Source of the DNA: a virus
Reading direction: 5' to 3' (one strand)
Virus record (IMG/VR): IMGVR_UViG_3300030098_001332
Span: 1-34,815 of that record
Length of the DNA: 34,815 nucleotides
Shown here: in pieces, positions 14,492 through 22,010 of the stretch
Position numbering within the stretch: position 1 is the first letter of the stretch
How the letters are laid out: every line of letters begins with the position of its first letter
The notes under the pieces: generated by a model
What the model was told of the DNA's origin: nothing
The model's input: the letters and a program-made list of their open reading frames with translations, nothing else
The model's database searches: none
Translations under genes and position numbers: made by a program

Positions 14492-14553
14492 GGGTACAAA
14501 CATACACGGACATATATTTATACCCCTTTGACGGCTCTTAAAACGAGCCTTTT
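14492..14553 (+). ncRNA. Candidate phage small RNA, copy 1
   Basis: The element begins GGGTACAAACATACACGGA, has GGGTA near its 5' end that can pair with TACCC at 14521-14525, then CCCC, then TTGACGGCTC, and ends in the hairpin GGCTC-ttaaaac-GAGCC followed by TTTT (14533-14553). A promoter-like sequence precedes it. The same layout and most of the same bases recur at 22125-22189. No reading frame of note is inside it. The 14554-14711 stretch downstream shows no gene. Confidence 0.55.
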
Positions 14554-14711
14554 GTGTAGGCATCCTATAGATTTTATTACATACTTTTACGTTGTCCGTA
14601 ATATTTTGCACAAAGGTAAAATCGTATAAATCAATTTTGGGGGCAACTTTACCTTGTGATCTATAGTTATGACGTGCCTACTCGCCATCACGAAAGCTTG
14701 AACAACACCCC

Positions 14712-14885
14712 CTAACTCTTTAACATCTTCAATGTTTTTTCTATTTCTTTCTTAAGATACTCTATATGATCTTTTTCCTTTTCGGGTGGGATAATAAATA
14801 TATCTCGCTTTGCAGCTCTGCATAAGTAATCTAATGCAAACTCCAAATTAGAAATCTTTTGTTTATTGCCCTCTATCCAATTCAA
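14712..14885 (-). CDS. Small protein (57 aa), unknown
   Basis: This is an open frame from a TTG with GGAG eight bases upstream; no ATG is available near the start. The product is helical and charged (NWIEGNKQKISNLEFALDYL and, later, EKEKDHIEYLKKEIEKTLKM). It overlaps the stop of the gene before it by 4 bases, as other genes in this packed operon do. The family is unknown. Confidence 0.5.
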   Translation of the reverse strand: MNWIEGNKQKISNLEFALDYLCRAAKRDIFIIPPEKEKDHIEYLKKEIEKTLKMLKS

Positions 14886-15031
14886 ACTTCTGTCTCCTCT
14901 TCTCCCATAAAATAAATTTCTGTTTCATATTCGTTACCGTCCTCATCAACAAATTTAATATACTTCGGTAACTTCACATCTTTATCAACTAGAATATCTT
15001 CCAATCCATATCTAATTTTAGTCTCTTTCAT
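14882..15031 (-). CDS. Small acidic protein (49 aa), unknown
   Basis: The frame starts at ATG with AGAGGTG five bases upstream. The product is MKETKIRYGLEDILV, then KYIKFVDEDGNEYETEIYFM and an acidic end. It overlaps both neighbours by a few bases. The family is unknown. Confidence 0.55.
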   Translation of the reverse strand: MKETKIRYGLEDILVDKDVKLPKYIKFVDEDGNEYETEIYFMGEEETEV

Positions 15032-15140
15032 TTTCACCTCTACTTTCACAATCTACACAAATTAAATTACCATTCTCATCTTCGTGAGAAACCCAATCGG
15101 GTTTAACTTCTTGTTCACACTCTACACATTGATAACCCAT
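15018..15140 (-). CDS. Four-cysteine microprotein (40 aa)
   Basis: The product has CVEC at 5-8 and CVDC at 33-36, a zinc-ribbon pattern in only 40 residues, with WVSHEDENGNL between. The start overlaps the preceding stop (TAATG) and has GAGGTG five bases upstream. It resembles the 63-residue zinc protein at 13829 in its second knuckle (CVDC). The function is unknown. Confidence 0.6.
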   Translation of the reverse strand: MGYQCVECEQEVKPDWVSHEDENGNLICVDCESRGENERD

Positions 15141-15349
15141 TACTGCACCTCATCAATATTAAATGTCCAATAAATTTCTGAGTCTGTACCAAACTTTCTT
15201 GGACGTGGTTTCGCTTTTGAGTATGGTTCTTCCACTAAGAAAGAAGAACCAACTTCATATTCATCCCATTCTTTGTCAACGATTGATCCATACCAATCGT
15301 CAACAATTTCATTTCTAACATTAGGAACTTTTCTAGCTTTAACTGACAT
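15140..15349 (-). CDS. Hypothetical protein (69 aa)
   Basis: The product begins MSVKARKVPNVRNEIVDDWY and has a Trp-rich, acidic and Lys-rich body with no motif I recognise. A TTG at 15358 could extend it by three residues; the ATG at 15349 is preferred. It overlaps the metalloprotease gene by 11 bases. Confidence 0.5.
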   Translation of the reverse strand: MSVKARKVPNVRNEIVDDWYGSIVDKEWDEYEVGSSFLVEEPYSKAKPRPRKFGTDSEIYWTFNIDEVQ

Positions 15350-15773
15350 TTGCAACACCCACAGTTAAACTTCTATAGTTCTCAGCATAAGCACGACACT
15401 CGTTAAAGACTTCATCCCAATGACCTTGTGGCATACCGTATGACATCAATGCACGTTTCATTACGTTACTAGCAGTATCTGTCCATACAATCGCAACAGA
15501 CATAGCATACTTCCAAGCACCAATCTCTTTCTCCATAAGATCATTTTCTCTGCCTTGTGCAGGTCCAATCAAATGACCAATCTCGTGTAATGCCGAAACA
15601 TAAAAACCCGTGTTCTTTGTTGGTCTAATGCAAATCAACTTGTGTCTCGGGTTTGCATAATAACGTGGGTCTGTATCATTCAATGATTGATACTTAACAG
15701 TGATGTCATGCTCTGCACATAACTCTTGTACGTGCAAAGCCATATCAATTCTTTTAACTAATGGTCTAGTCAT
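15339..15773 (-). CDS. HEIGH zinc metalloprotease-like protein (M78/IrrE-like)
   Basis: This 144-residue protein has SALHEIGHLIG at 60-70, the HExxH zinc-protease signature. It is followed by an acidic helix (RENDLMEKEIGAWKYAMSV near 75-93) where the third zinc ligand of ImmA/IrrE-like (M78) peptidases usually lies. In that family, phage and plasmid members cleave repressors to switch gene programs. It lies in the small-gene operon, overlapping the next gene. No repressor gene is directly adjacent; the RHH and XRE genes are each several kb away. The substrate is unknown. Confidence 0.7.
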   Translation of the reverse strand: MTRPLVKRIDMALHVQELCAEHDITVKYQSLNDTDPRYYANPRHKLICIRPTKNTGFYVSALHEIGHLIGPAQGRENDLMEKEIGAWKYAMSVAIVWTDTASNVMKRALMSYGMPQGHWDEVFNECRAYAENYRSLTVGVANVS

Positions 15774-16003
15774 TAGGCAACCCTCTTAACTACAATTTTG
15801 TTATCGTAACTTGTGACATAAACTTTTTTGCCAACATCAAGATTACTCACGTTAACTAAATCTTTATTATACAAACCATACACTTGTGTATGTAGTACAT
15901 CTCCTGACACATTATTTTCAAACTTACCTTTGTCATTCATTGTCTTGTCTACATAATGTAAGAAAAATTTTCTGTCTGATGGGATATTAATATTTTTATA
16001 CAT
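15773..16003 (-). CDS. Hypothetical protein (76 aa), first gene of the small-gene operon
   Basis: The product has a beta-rich look (HTQVYGLYNKDLVNVSNLDV, then KKVYVTSYDNKIVVKRV) like a small SH3-like or OB-like barrel, but no family is recognised. It is preceded by the shared leader GAAAGCGAGGTG and the promoter with spacer operator at 16039-16067. Confidence 0.55.
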   Translation of the reverse strand: MYKNINIPSDRKFFLHYVDKTMNDKGKFENNVSGDVLHTQVYGLYNKDLVNVSNLDVGKKVYVTSYDNKIVVKRVA

Positions 16004-16038
16004 TTAGCACCTCGCTTTCGTTTGTTAGTGTATGATAG

Positions 16039-16067
16039 TAATATAAGGAACTTTTTTCCTATTACAA
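16039..16067 (-). promoter_or_regulatory. Promoter with spacer dyad for the 16003 operon
   Basis: On the minus strand TTGTAA (16067-16062) and TATATT (16045-16040) flank AGGAAAAAAGTTCCT (16060-16046), an almost perfect dyad of the AGGNAA-N3-TTNCCT type. Confidence 0.65.
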
Positions 16068-16086
16068 GAGTTTTTTTTATTTTTTT

Positions 16087-16752
16087 TTAAATTAATATCA
16101 TTTGTGTTGAAACTTTGTTGTCTATCCTATAGTTCAGCGTTTCTGTTTTTGGGTAAGAATGTATAGGATAATTTAAATTTTGATTAAATATTCTCTTTTG
16201 TCTTTTGTCTCCTAAGAAATATATATACCTATGTTTTCTTGGTCTATCGACTACCTCAAACTTATCTTTGTCATTCATTCTTTCCTGTAAAGTATACTTC
16301 TCACATATTGTCTTTGAGTGCATATTAGAATTTTTTATTCGCCACTCTGTTCTTTTGTCTGACAATCCTGTGTATATAAAATTAGTAGCTTGATAAATAT
16401 ATCCTGTATGGTTCATACTTGTATCTGCGTAAGATACAACTATCTGGGGCTTGGGTAATAACTTTAAACTATTACCAACAAGATAGGACGCATTGTTTTT
16501 ATCATTATCAATTAAACATAATCTATTGAGCTCGATAACTTTATCTCTAAATTGTTCGCCACAAACTCCAATACAAAGAGATGAGCTCGGTGGTGAGCCA
16601 TAAGTTATTATACCAATTAATTCTTTATGTAAGTATAACCCGAACGAATAAGATATTGACGGTATTCTCTTGGCATAATGTAATCTTTTTAGCCACTCGT
16701 ATGTTTCCTCTTTTTTTATTTCCAAAACTTTTTTATTTTTAAAGTCATTCAT
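16087..16752 (-). CDS. Mom-like DNA-modification protein (GNAT fold)
   Basis: This 221-residue protein resembles the phage Mu Mom family, which adds a carbamoylmethyl group to adenine in DNA and protects it from restriction. Seen here: HYAKRIPSISYSFGLY (about 26-41), GIITYGSPPSS (47-57), VIELNRLCLI (72-81), NASYLVGNSLKLLP (87-100), VVSYADTSMNHTGYIYQATN (104-123) and FIYTGLSDKR. This succession (YGxPPS, ELNRL, SYADxxxNHxGxIYQAxNF) is the usual Mom signature. It overlaps by 8 bases the small four-cysteine gene just upstream, the same order as com-mom in Mu. The bases before its ATG are nearly all A with no good Shine-Dalgarno, so it may depend on coupling or an activator. Confidence 0.85.
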   Translation of the reverse strand: MNDFKNKKVLEIKKEETYEWLKRLHYAKRIPSISYSFGLYLHKELIGIITYGSPPSSSLCIGVCGEQFRDKVIELNRLCLIDNDKNNASYLVGNSLKLLPKPQIVVSYADTSMNHTGYIYQATNFIYTGLSDKRTEWRIKNSNMHSKTICEKYTLQERMNDKDKFEVVDRPRKHRYIYFLGDKRQKRIFNQNLNYPIHSYPKTETLNYRIDNKVSTQMILI

Positions 16753-16924
16753 TTTTATTTCTTTTTTTTATTATTGCTATTTCTCTTTTTGTTAACTCCT
16801 TCAGCTGCCTGTTACAGGATCCACAACTGACATCTGTTCGGGTTTTGTAGATCCGACCTCTGGTTTGTCTGCCACACCAATCACAATCAATATGAGTTTC
16901 ATAGTATCTTATGTATTCCATCAT
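16745..16924 (-). CDS. Com-like four-cysteine regulatory protein (59 aa)
   Basis: The product is short and basic, with CDWC at 14-17 and CGSC at 34-37. The 16 residues between the two knuckles equal the spacing I recall for Mu Com (Cys 6, 9, 26, 29), the zinc protein that opens the mom ribosome-binding site. It starts within the stop of the primase-helicase gene (ATGA overlap) and ends 8 bases inside the Mom-like gene. It could also be a generic zinc ribbon with an unrelated role, but size, spacing and position agree with Com. No sequence search has been made. Confidence 0.65.
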   Translation of the reverse strand: MMEYIRYYETHIDCDWCGRQTRGRIYKTRTDVSCGSCNRQLKELTKREIAIIKKRNKNE

Positions 16925-19083
16925 ACATTATCCGTTGCTGTTGTTGCTTCATATTCGCCTCGACTCATCAGACCGTTGACAGTGCCAAGCCATTTACGAC
17001 CACCCGCCGTGCTAAAACTAAACTTATCGATTCTACCTTCAGTAATTAATTCCCGAACAATTCCGTCCAGTACACGTTGAGACAGATTTGCCAGTGCATC
17101 TGGTGCATCGGCATCAGTCATACGATTAGACAACGAATCAGCACCCCCCTGTTGACACAGGGCTCTACCTTCACGTTCACAACGATTAATCCATTCGTAC
17201 AATGCACTCTTTCTTAAATCTCGATTAGTTCCAGAGTTAAGTTGAACCATATCCTCAGTCCGATCTACCAACAGTCCAGTATTTAAATCCCGAACAAATT
17301 TGCGTATCTGGCGTTTGGCTGGTCCGTTCGACTTTACAACTGCTCCGTCAAAACACCTGTTTCTCTGGTATTCTATGTTAAGTTCCTTACACTGGCGTTT
17401 TGCTGTATTCTCATCCAACTGCCACAATGCAAACGCACAACGCACACCATCAACAATCGCTGACGTACCCCTGATAAGATTTCTAGCTTGTTCTGGTGTT
17501 GATATAACTGTGTCGTCCTTAACCTTTGTCATATGATGACACATCATAACCGAAGCTCCTGTTTCCGAACAAATCTTAGACATCAGTCCTGTCAGGGCTG
17601 CACCAGCTGATGGATCAGAATTCACATCTGCGTGAACAAACGAAGCTAACGGATCGAAGATAATAAGCTTCAGGTTATTAATCTGTAATATTTGTTCGTA
17701 TATACGCTCGAACTCTGCCGAAGTTGTTAGCTCACCGTGTACGCTTTGTAGTACAGGAAACACGCCACCGACATTAGGTAATGATACAACCCGAAGCTCA
17801 TTTTCATACTCGAATCTTTCATTGTTCGGGTCTAAACGCTCTATACGTCTGTGCATTTCTGCTTCATCGTCCTCTGCTGTGAAGATAACCACGTTACCAA
17901 ACTCGGTTACATTACCACCGAACGAATTACGCATCGGGAAGGCACCAGTAACTTTCATAGCTAAATCCAGTGTAAGCATACCCTTACCTGCGTCACCCGC
18001 AGCTGATAATATAATTGGTACCCCCAAAGGAAACGTGCCGTCTACCAGAAACTTTTGTTCGGGTGCAGGACCAACGAATCTCGATACCAATAAGCTGTCG
18101 TCCAGAAGATTTATGTTCTGACGTGTAAAGTTGCTCGTAGTATTTAAGAACTCATTTATATCGAAGCCTTCACTTATTGCATCTGCGACATCCCATCTCT
18201 CTGGTTTACCTCTTGGTAGAGTAAGCATCTTGACTGACTTAACATTAGCGTTCAGGGCTAACTCCTGAACTAGCTCAGCTAATTTCTTACCAGCGTTGTC
18301 ATTATCAGCCCATAAAATAAGCTCTTTGCCTTGCAATGGAGAAAAATCATACTGTGACGCTGACTTCTTGGTAAGCATACCTGCACCACCCATTGTACAG
18401 GTTGCTGTGTAGCCCAAGTTGTTTAAGGCATCTGCACATTTCTCACCTTCTACCCAGATAACTGTATCCGAAGCCAATATGTTCGGAATATTATACAGGG
18501 GTCTGACATCAGGCATACGTGGATACGGGTGTTCTCCAGTAAATTGCCTAAACTCTTTCTTTGGTTTACCGTGTGTGTCCAACATCGGAGCACCTGATCC
18601 ATCCCGAACAAGATACTTACGAACCGAACAAATCACCTGACCATCGGAATTTTTGTATAAATACTCAGAATCGTATGGTGTTTGCCAGTTAATCTGGACT
18701 TTTACTGGATTCTCGGCAGGCTGTTCCCGAACAAATTTTCGGGTTTCACCTACGTACTCAGAGAACATCTCTTTAATCTCAGGTAATCTAAGACCTCTAC
18801 CTTCCATTAAGATCTTAACTATGCCACCGATTCCAACGCCGCCGTTGAAGTCTTGACCCTTCATAAAGTATGGGCTTCTAGGATTAATATCTATCTTCAG
18901 GGATTTACCAGACTCACCTGAAGTAGACCCGATTGTAAACAGATCACCAGTAACCCTACCCTGTGGAAATGTTTCTCTTAATACATCTATTTGTACCTGT
19001 CTAGGTACCTTCTTGCTAATCTCTTCGACTAACTCACTCGCTGACATACTAGATTTAGTATTGTCAAATGGTAAAACACGCAT
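16921..19083 (-). CDS. TOPRIM primase fused to RepA/DnaB-like helicase ATPase
   Basis: The product is 720 residues and combines priming and unwinding. The N-terminal 200 residues are primase-associated without a visible zinc finger. The TOPRIM domain shows VIWVEGEKCADAL (Glu at 212 and 214) and LILWADNDNAGKK (DND at 260-262). The ATPase begins at 340 with Walker A AAGDAGKGM at 361-369, an acidic EDDEAEMHRRI element near 404-414, Walker B LKLIIFDPLASF (Asp477), and a polar MMCHHMTKVKDD loop near 517. A C-terminal 150-residue tail is charged and may hold a winged helix. It is last in the replication block before com-mom. Several CCCGAAC motif copies lie inside it. Confidence 0.9.
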   Translation of the reverse strand: MRVLPFDNTKSSMSASELVEEISKKVPRQVQIDVLRETFPQGRVTGDLFTIGSTSGESGKSLKIDINPRSPYFMKGQDFNGGVGIGGIVKILMEGRGLRLPEIKEMFSEYVGETRKFVREQPAENPVKVQINWQTPYDSEYLYKNSDGQVICSVRKYLVRDGSGAPMLDTHGKPKKEFRQFTGEHPYPRMPDVRPLYNIPNILASDTVIWVEGEKCADALNNLGYTATCTMGGAGMLTKKSASQYDFSPLQGKELILWADNDNAGKKLAELVQELALNANVKSVKMLTLPRGKPERWDVADAISEGFDINEFLNTTSNFTRQNINLLDDSLLVSRFVGPAPEQKFLVDGTFPLGVPIILSAAGDAGKGMLTLDLAMKVTGAFPMRNSFGGNVTEFGNVVIFTAEDDEAEMHRRIERLDPNNERFEYENELRVVSLPNVGGVFPVLQSVHGELTTSAEFERIYEQILQINNLKLIIFDPLASFVHADVNSDPSAGAALTGLMSKICSETGASVMMCHHMTKVKDDTVISTPEQARNLIRGTSAIVDGVRCAFALWQLDENTAKRQCKELNIEYQRNRCFDGAVVKSNGPAKRQIRKFVRDLNTGLLVDRTEDMVQLNSGTNRDLRKSALYEWINRCEREGRALCQQGGADSLSNRMTDADAPDALANLSQRVLDGIVRELITEGRIDKFSFSTAGGRKWLGTVNGLMSRGEYEATTATDNV

Positions 19084-19122
19084 TATATTGACTCCTATAC
19101 ACTCTATTTCTCCCGGACAAGC

Positions 19123-19929
19123 TCAAACTTGTTCGGGTTTTTTCCAACAACTACTTCTAAATTCACACCTTTTACATAAAAAGTAATCAGAGTTAGCAGC
19201 AACTCTTGGTAATATTTCATTATGTTTAACTGCTGTTAAAATTTCAACAGCTTTATCACTTGTCTTTTGAGCTAAAACTTTATCAAAATCAACAAGCTCA
19301 TAATATATTTCACAATTATTTTTATTAACTACCGTAAACAAAGCTGGGTTCTCTGTCAAATTCATGTATGCTTGGTACAATGCAATCTGTGAAGCATACG
19401 TTAAATTAACATTTTTAACACCCTTCCGAACAAACTCATTAAAACTCTTATCATTAGCTGACTTACACTCCCATAACATAGGATATTTTAACTTATCAGG
19501 TCCTGCACATATGACACCATCTATATGACCCTTGACCTGATCATCAGCAATTGAAAAACCAAATTGTTCGCCATTTTTGTCTGTGCTTCTCAAATCAAAA
19601 CCTGCCTTAACTAACCAACCGTGTGCCATATCTTCAATTGTATGACCGAATTGAAATATACGCAGAAGCTTAGCACTGAACTCACTTTCTTTATCAGGTT
19701 CCTGACCAATAAATCTATATTGTATTCTACGAGAACAGGGCTCCCCCAAAGACGAGGCACCAAGATATGTTCGTCTTTTCTGACTTTTGTTCGCCTCTTT
19801 AATAGATTCATCAACTGTTTCTTGAATCTTTTGACACATTTCGTCCGAATGGGAACTCTGCCTCTTTATCGCTGATGTTGAATTTGAGCCAGATTGCTGC
19901 CAGATAAGTTTCGACAAGTTCGTTTGCAT
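19123..19929 (-). CDS. Cas4-like PD-(D/E)XK nuclease with four-cysteine cluster
   Basis: This 268-residue protein is a RecB/Cas4-family nuclease. Motifs in order: GASSLGEPCSRR (57-68, Cys65), His97 in FQFGHTIEDM, Asp137 in GHIDGVI, Glu154 and Lys156 in LWECKSAN, the QxxxY motif (Gln181, Tyr185) and a C-terminal CKRC-x5-C (Cys252, 255, 261). Cys65 plus the three terminal cysteines are the usual iron-sulfur ligands of Cas4 and AddB-type enzymes. The likely role is 5' or 3' end processing in phage recombination and replication. The start at 19929 has GGAG 10 bases upstream and gives a 119-base overlap with the previous gene; Met31 (19839) is an alternative start. Confidence 0.85.
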   Translation of the reverse strand: MQTNLSKLIWQQSGSNSTSAIKRQSSHSDEMCQKIQETVDESIKEANKSQKRRTYLGASSLGEPCSRRIQYRFIGQEPDKESEFSAKLLRIFQFGHTIEDMAHGWLVKAGFDLRSTDKNGEQFGFSIADDQVKGHIDGVICAGPDKLKYPMLWECKSANDKSFNEFVRKGVKNVNLTYASQIALYQAYMNLTENPALFTVVNKNNCEIYYELVDFDKVLAQKTSDKAVEILTAVKHNEILPRVAANSDYFLCKRCEFRSSCWKKPEQV

Positions 19930-20086
19930 CTTCTAATTTCTCCATTTTTTGTATAGACATAACCAAATATAGCACATCTTGCTCATCAAGTTCTGTGAAT
20001 TTTTTATTCCAACCTATCTGACCGAACAATTTTCCTATCTTTTTTAGTGTAGTGTCTGGTTCGACATCTCTTTCATTTCGCTCCAT
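19811..20086 (-). CDS. Small phage protein (91 aa) overlapping the Cas4-like gene
   Basis: The product reads MERNERDVEP at its start, then KKIGKLFGQIGWNKKFTELD and VLYLVMSIQKMEKLEDANEL, an all-helical acidic protein. I recognise no named domain. The start is supported by GGGGAG eight bases upstream. It overlaps the gene before by 43 bases and the nuclease after by 119 bases, the deepest overlap in the window. Confidence 0.55.
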   Translation of the reverse strand: MERNERDVEPDTTLKKIGKLFGQIGWNKKFTELDEQDVLYLVMSIQKMEKLEDANELVETYLAAIWLKFNISDKEAEFPFGRNVSKDSRNS

Positions 20087-20334
20087 TTTTTAAGCTCCCC
20101 TTCATCAGTTTTCATAAATGATAATGTAAATAGTTCCTCACTTTCGTAAAAAGCAATTCCATAACCGTTCTCTACTTCACAACTATTTTCATATAACTTC
20201 TTCTCCATAATAGAACTAATCTTATCCATTATTTCATCTTCAGAAAAAAAGATACCCTCAACAGAAGTAAAGAAGTTTAAGTTCATTTGTCCGTTCTTTG
20301 TATTTAAAACCATTTTAATTTCTACTTGAGTCAT
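20044..20334 (-). CDS. Hypothetical protein (96 aa) after the SF2 helicase
   Basis: The chosen ATG overlaps the helicase stop (TAATG). The product reads MTQVEIKMVLNTKNGQMNLN, then a helical acidic section and a mixed end. No motif is recognised. A longer frame upstream to 20412 would lie within the helicase gene and is not believed. Confidence 0.5.
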   Translation of the reverse strand: MTQVEIKMVLNTKNGQMNLNFFTSVEGIFFSEDEIMDKISSIMEKKLYENSCEVENGYGIAFYESEELFTLSFMKTDEGELKKWSEMKEMSNQTLH

Positions 20335-22010
20335 TATGCTACATCCTTTTTTATTACATTGTTTATCATAGAATCTATTCTGCTTTTGTTCCATAAATAA
20401 TTTAAATAACAAGCAGCTCTATACTTAGTCCATGAAAAATCAAATCCAGATACAACAACACCTGACCTTCCTAACATATCTTTTTGCTTATCACTAATTC
20501 GTTCGTTCAACCACCTTCTGCCCTTTTGAGCACTATTATTATCTTCAATCTCTCTTAGAAAGTCATCAGCAGAGGCTATAGCCTGTTGCTTTGTTCCTAT
20601 ACTGACCATTCTTAACTTGCCACCAGAACGCTTTACAATGCCACAGGATAGATCGCCAAGATCAGCAACGAGTGCAAAACCATTAAACCCTGTAGCTGAT
20701 AAACATTTTCCTGTACCGAACAAATCCATCCATCTAAAAGGAGATCGATCAATCAGATCAATCTCTGTCATATTAAACTCTTCTAAATCTGTATCTTGAC
20801 CTTTACCAAACTCGTATCCACACATAGGACATTCTCTGACACTCAAAGGAACAACCGAGTCACATTCTGGACAAACTTTCTCTGGTGCCTGACCTTGAAT
20901 ATTTGACTCCGATCCTTCAAGATTGACATCATCTTCCAATGATCCATGCGTAAGAACAGAAGTTCCGAAATCCAAGACAATACAATCTGTTTTAATTATG
21001 TTCGGGTTTTCATTTTGATCTATAGTTCGTAAGCCCCGACCAATCATCTGAACCATTGTAGCTTTATAAGAACACGGACGAGTTAGTATGATACAGGATA
21101 CAGGTGGTGCATCAAAGCCCTCTGTTAATACAGCCACATTTACTACAACCTGTAAATCACCATTGGCTAAATCATTCAGGATATTAGCCCGAACATTTTT
21201 ATCAGTATCTCCTGTGACAGTCTCAGCTTTGACACCCTGTTCTACAAACTCCTCACATAAATCTTCTGCGTGTGCAACTGTTGAGCAGAACACTACAGTC
21301 TTTCTGTCACTTGCTTTATTCTTCCATTCATCAACAACTCGTTTGTTGATAGCTCGTTTATTCATAATACGAGCTACTTGATCCATATCGAAATCAACCA
21401 CTGTTTTCCGAACATTTTGAAGCTCAGAGCGTACACCTACATCAATGACGTAGGTTTTTGGAACAACAAGAAAACCTTCACGAATGAGTGTTGATATTTC
21501 AATCTGATGAGAACAATTGGAGAATACTTCACGTAAACCTTTTTTATCCCCACGATTAGGCGTAGCAGTAAACCCAACAATCTCAACCTTATCATTAATC
21601 TCTTTTGCATGATTTATAATCCGAGTATAGGTATCAGCCACGACATGGTGGCTTTCATCAACGACCACCATATCCATAGCTTTCATATTATCTAAATTGT
21701 TCGGTCTGGATAATGTCTGCACCATTGAGAATACAGCATCTCCGTTCCAATCTTTTTGTTCAGCATTAACAACACTAGTAGATATGTTCGGATTGATTCG
21801 TTTAAACTTGCTTATGTTCTGGTTGACTAGCTCATCTCTGTGTTGAAGAACCAGAACATTTTTTCGTGAACCATGACGCTTACCAATAAGAGATGATAAC
21901 ATAATTGTTTTACCAGCTCCTGTAGGTGCAACTACAACAGTGTTGCCATGCTTGTCTAAAGCTTCCGATGCAGAATTAACTGCAACTTCTTGATATGGTC
22001 TTAATAACAT
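20334..22010 (-). CDS. SF2 DEAD/DEAH-family helicase with zinc ribbon
   Basis: This 558-residue ATP-dependent nucleic-acid helicase shows, from the chosen ATG: RPYQ Q-motif-like start, Walker A APTGAGKT at 28-35, DESH at 118-121, GFTATPNR near 146-153, VTGDTD near 265-270, LTEGFDAPPV near 295-304 and motif VI QMIGRGLR at 321-328. After the motor, CPEC and CPMC (380-397) form a zinc ribbon. A 150-residue C-terminal domain follows. A frame extension to 22082 exists, but ATG 22010 has the shared leader GAAAGTGAGGTG five bases upstream and MLLRPYQE is the normal start of this family. It likely acts in replication or recombination, perhaps on branched DNA. Confidence 0.9.
   Translation of the reverse strand: MLLRPYQEVAVNSASEALDKHGNTVVVAPTGAGKTIMLSSLIGKRHGSRKNVLVLQHRDELVNQNISKFKRINPNISTSVVNAEQKDWNGDAVFSMVQTLSRPNNLDNMKAMDMVVVDESHHVVADTYTRIINHAKEINDKVEIVGFTATPNRGDKKGLREVFSNCSHQIEISTLIREGFLVVPKTYVIDVGVRSELQNVRKTVVDFDMDQVARIMNKRAINKRVVDEWKNKASDRKTVVFCSTVAHAEDLCEEFVEQGVKAETVTGDTDKNVRANILNDLANGDLQVVVNVAVLTEGFDAPPVSCIILTRPCSYKATMVQMIGRGLRTIDQNENPNIIKTDCIVLDFGTSVLTHGSLEDDVNLEGSESNIQGQAPEKVCPECDSVVPLSVRECPMCGYEFGKGQDTDLEEFNMTEIDLIDRSPFRWMDLFGTGKCLSATGFNGFALVADLGDLSCGIVKRSGGKLRMVSIGTKQQAIASADDFLREIEDNNSAQKGRRWLNERISDKQKDMLGRSGVVVSGFDFSWTKYRAACYLNYLWNKSRIDSMINNVIKKDVA

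Larger units (their letters stand above)
12443..21194. repeat. Dense zone of the dispersed CCCGAAC motif
   Basis: CCCGAAC or its complement occurs by eye at 12452, 12584, 12721, 12949, 12974, 14064, 14337, 16639, 16836, 17052, 17289, 17824, 18057, 18603, 18726, 19131, 21000 and 21188, and outside this zone at 822, 27231, 28077, 29915, 32698 and 34150. It is usually extended as CCCGAACAWW. It falls in all codon phases and both orientations, so it is a DNA-level signal. Shorter CCGAAC forms are also frequent. Confidence 0.6.
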
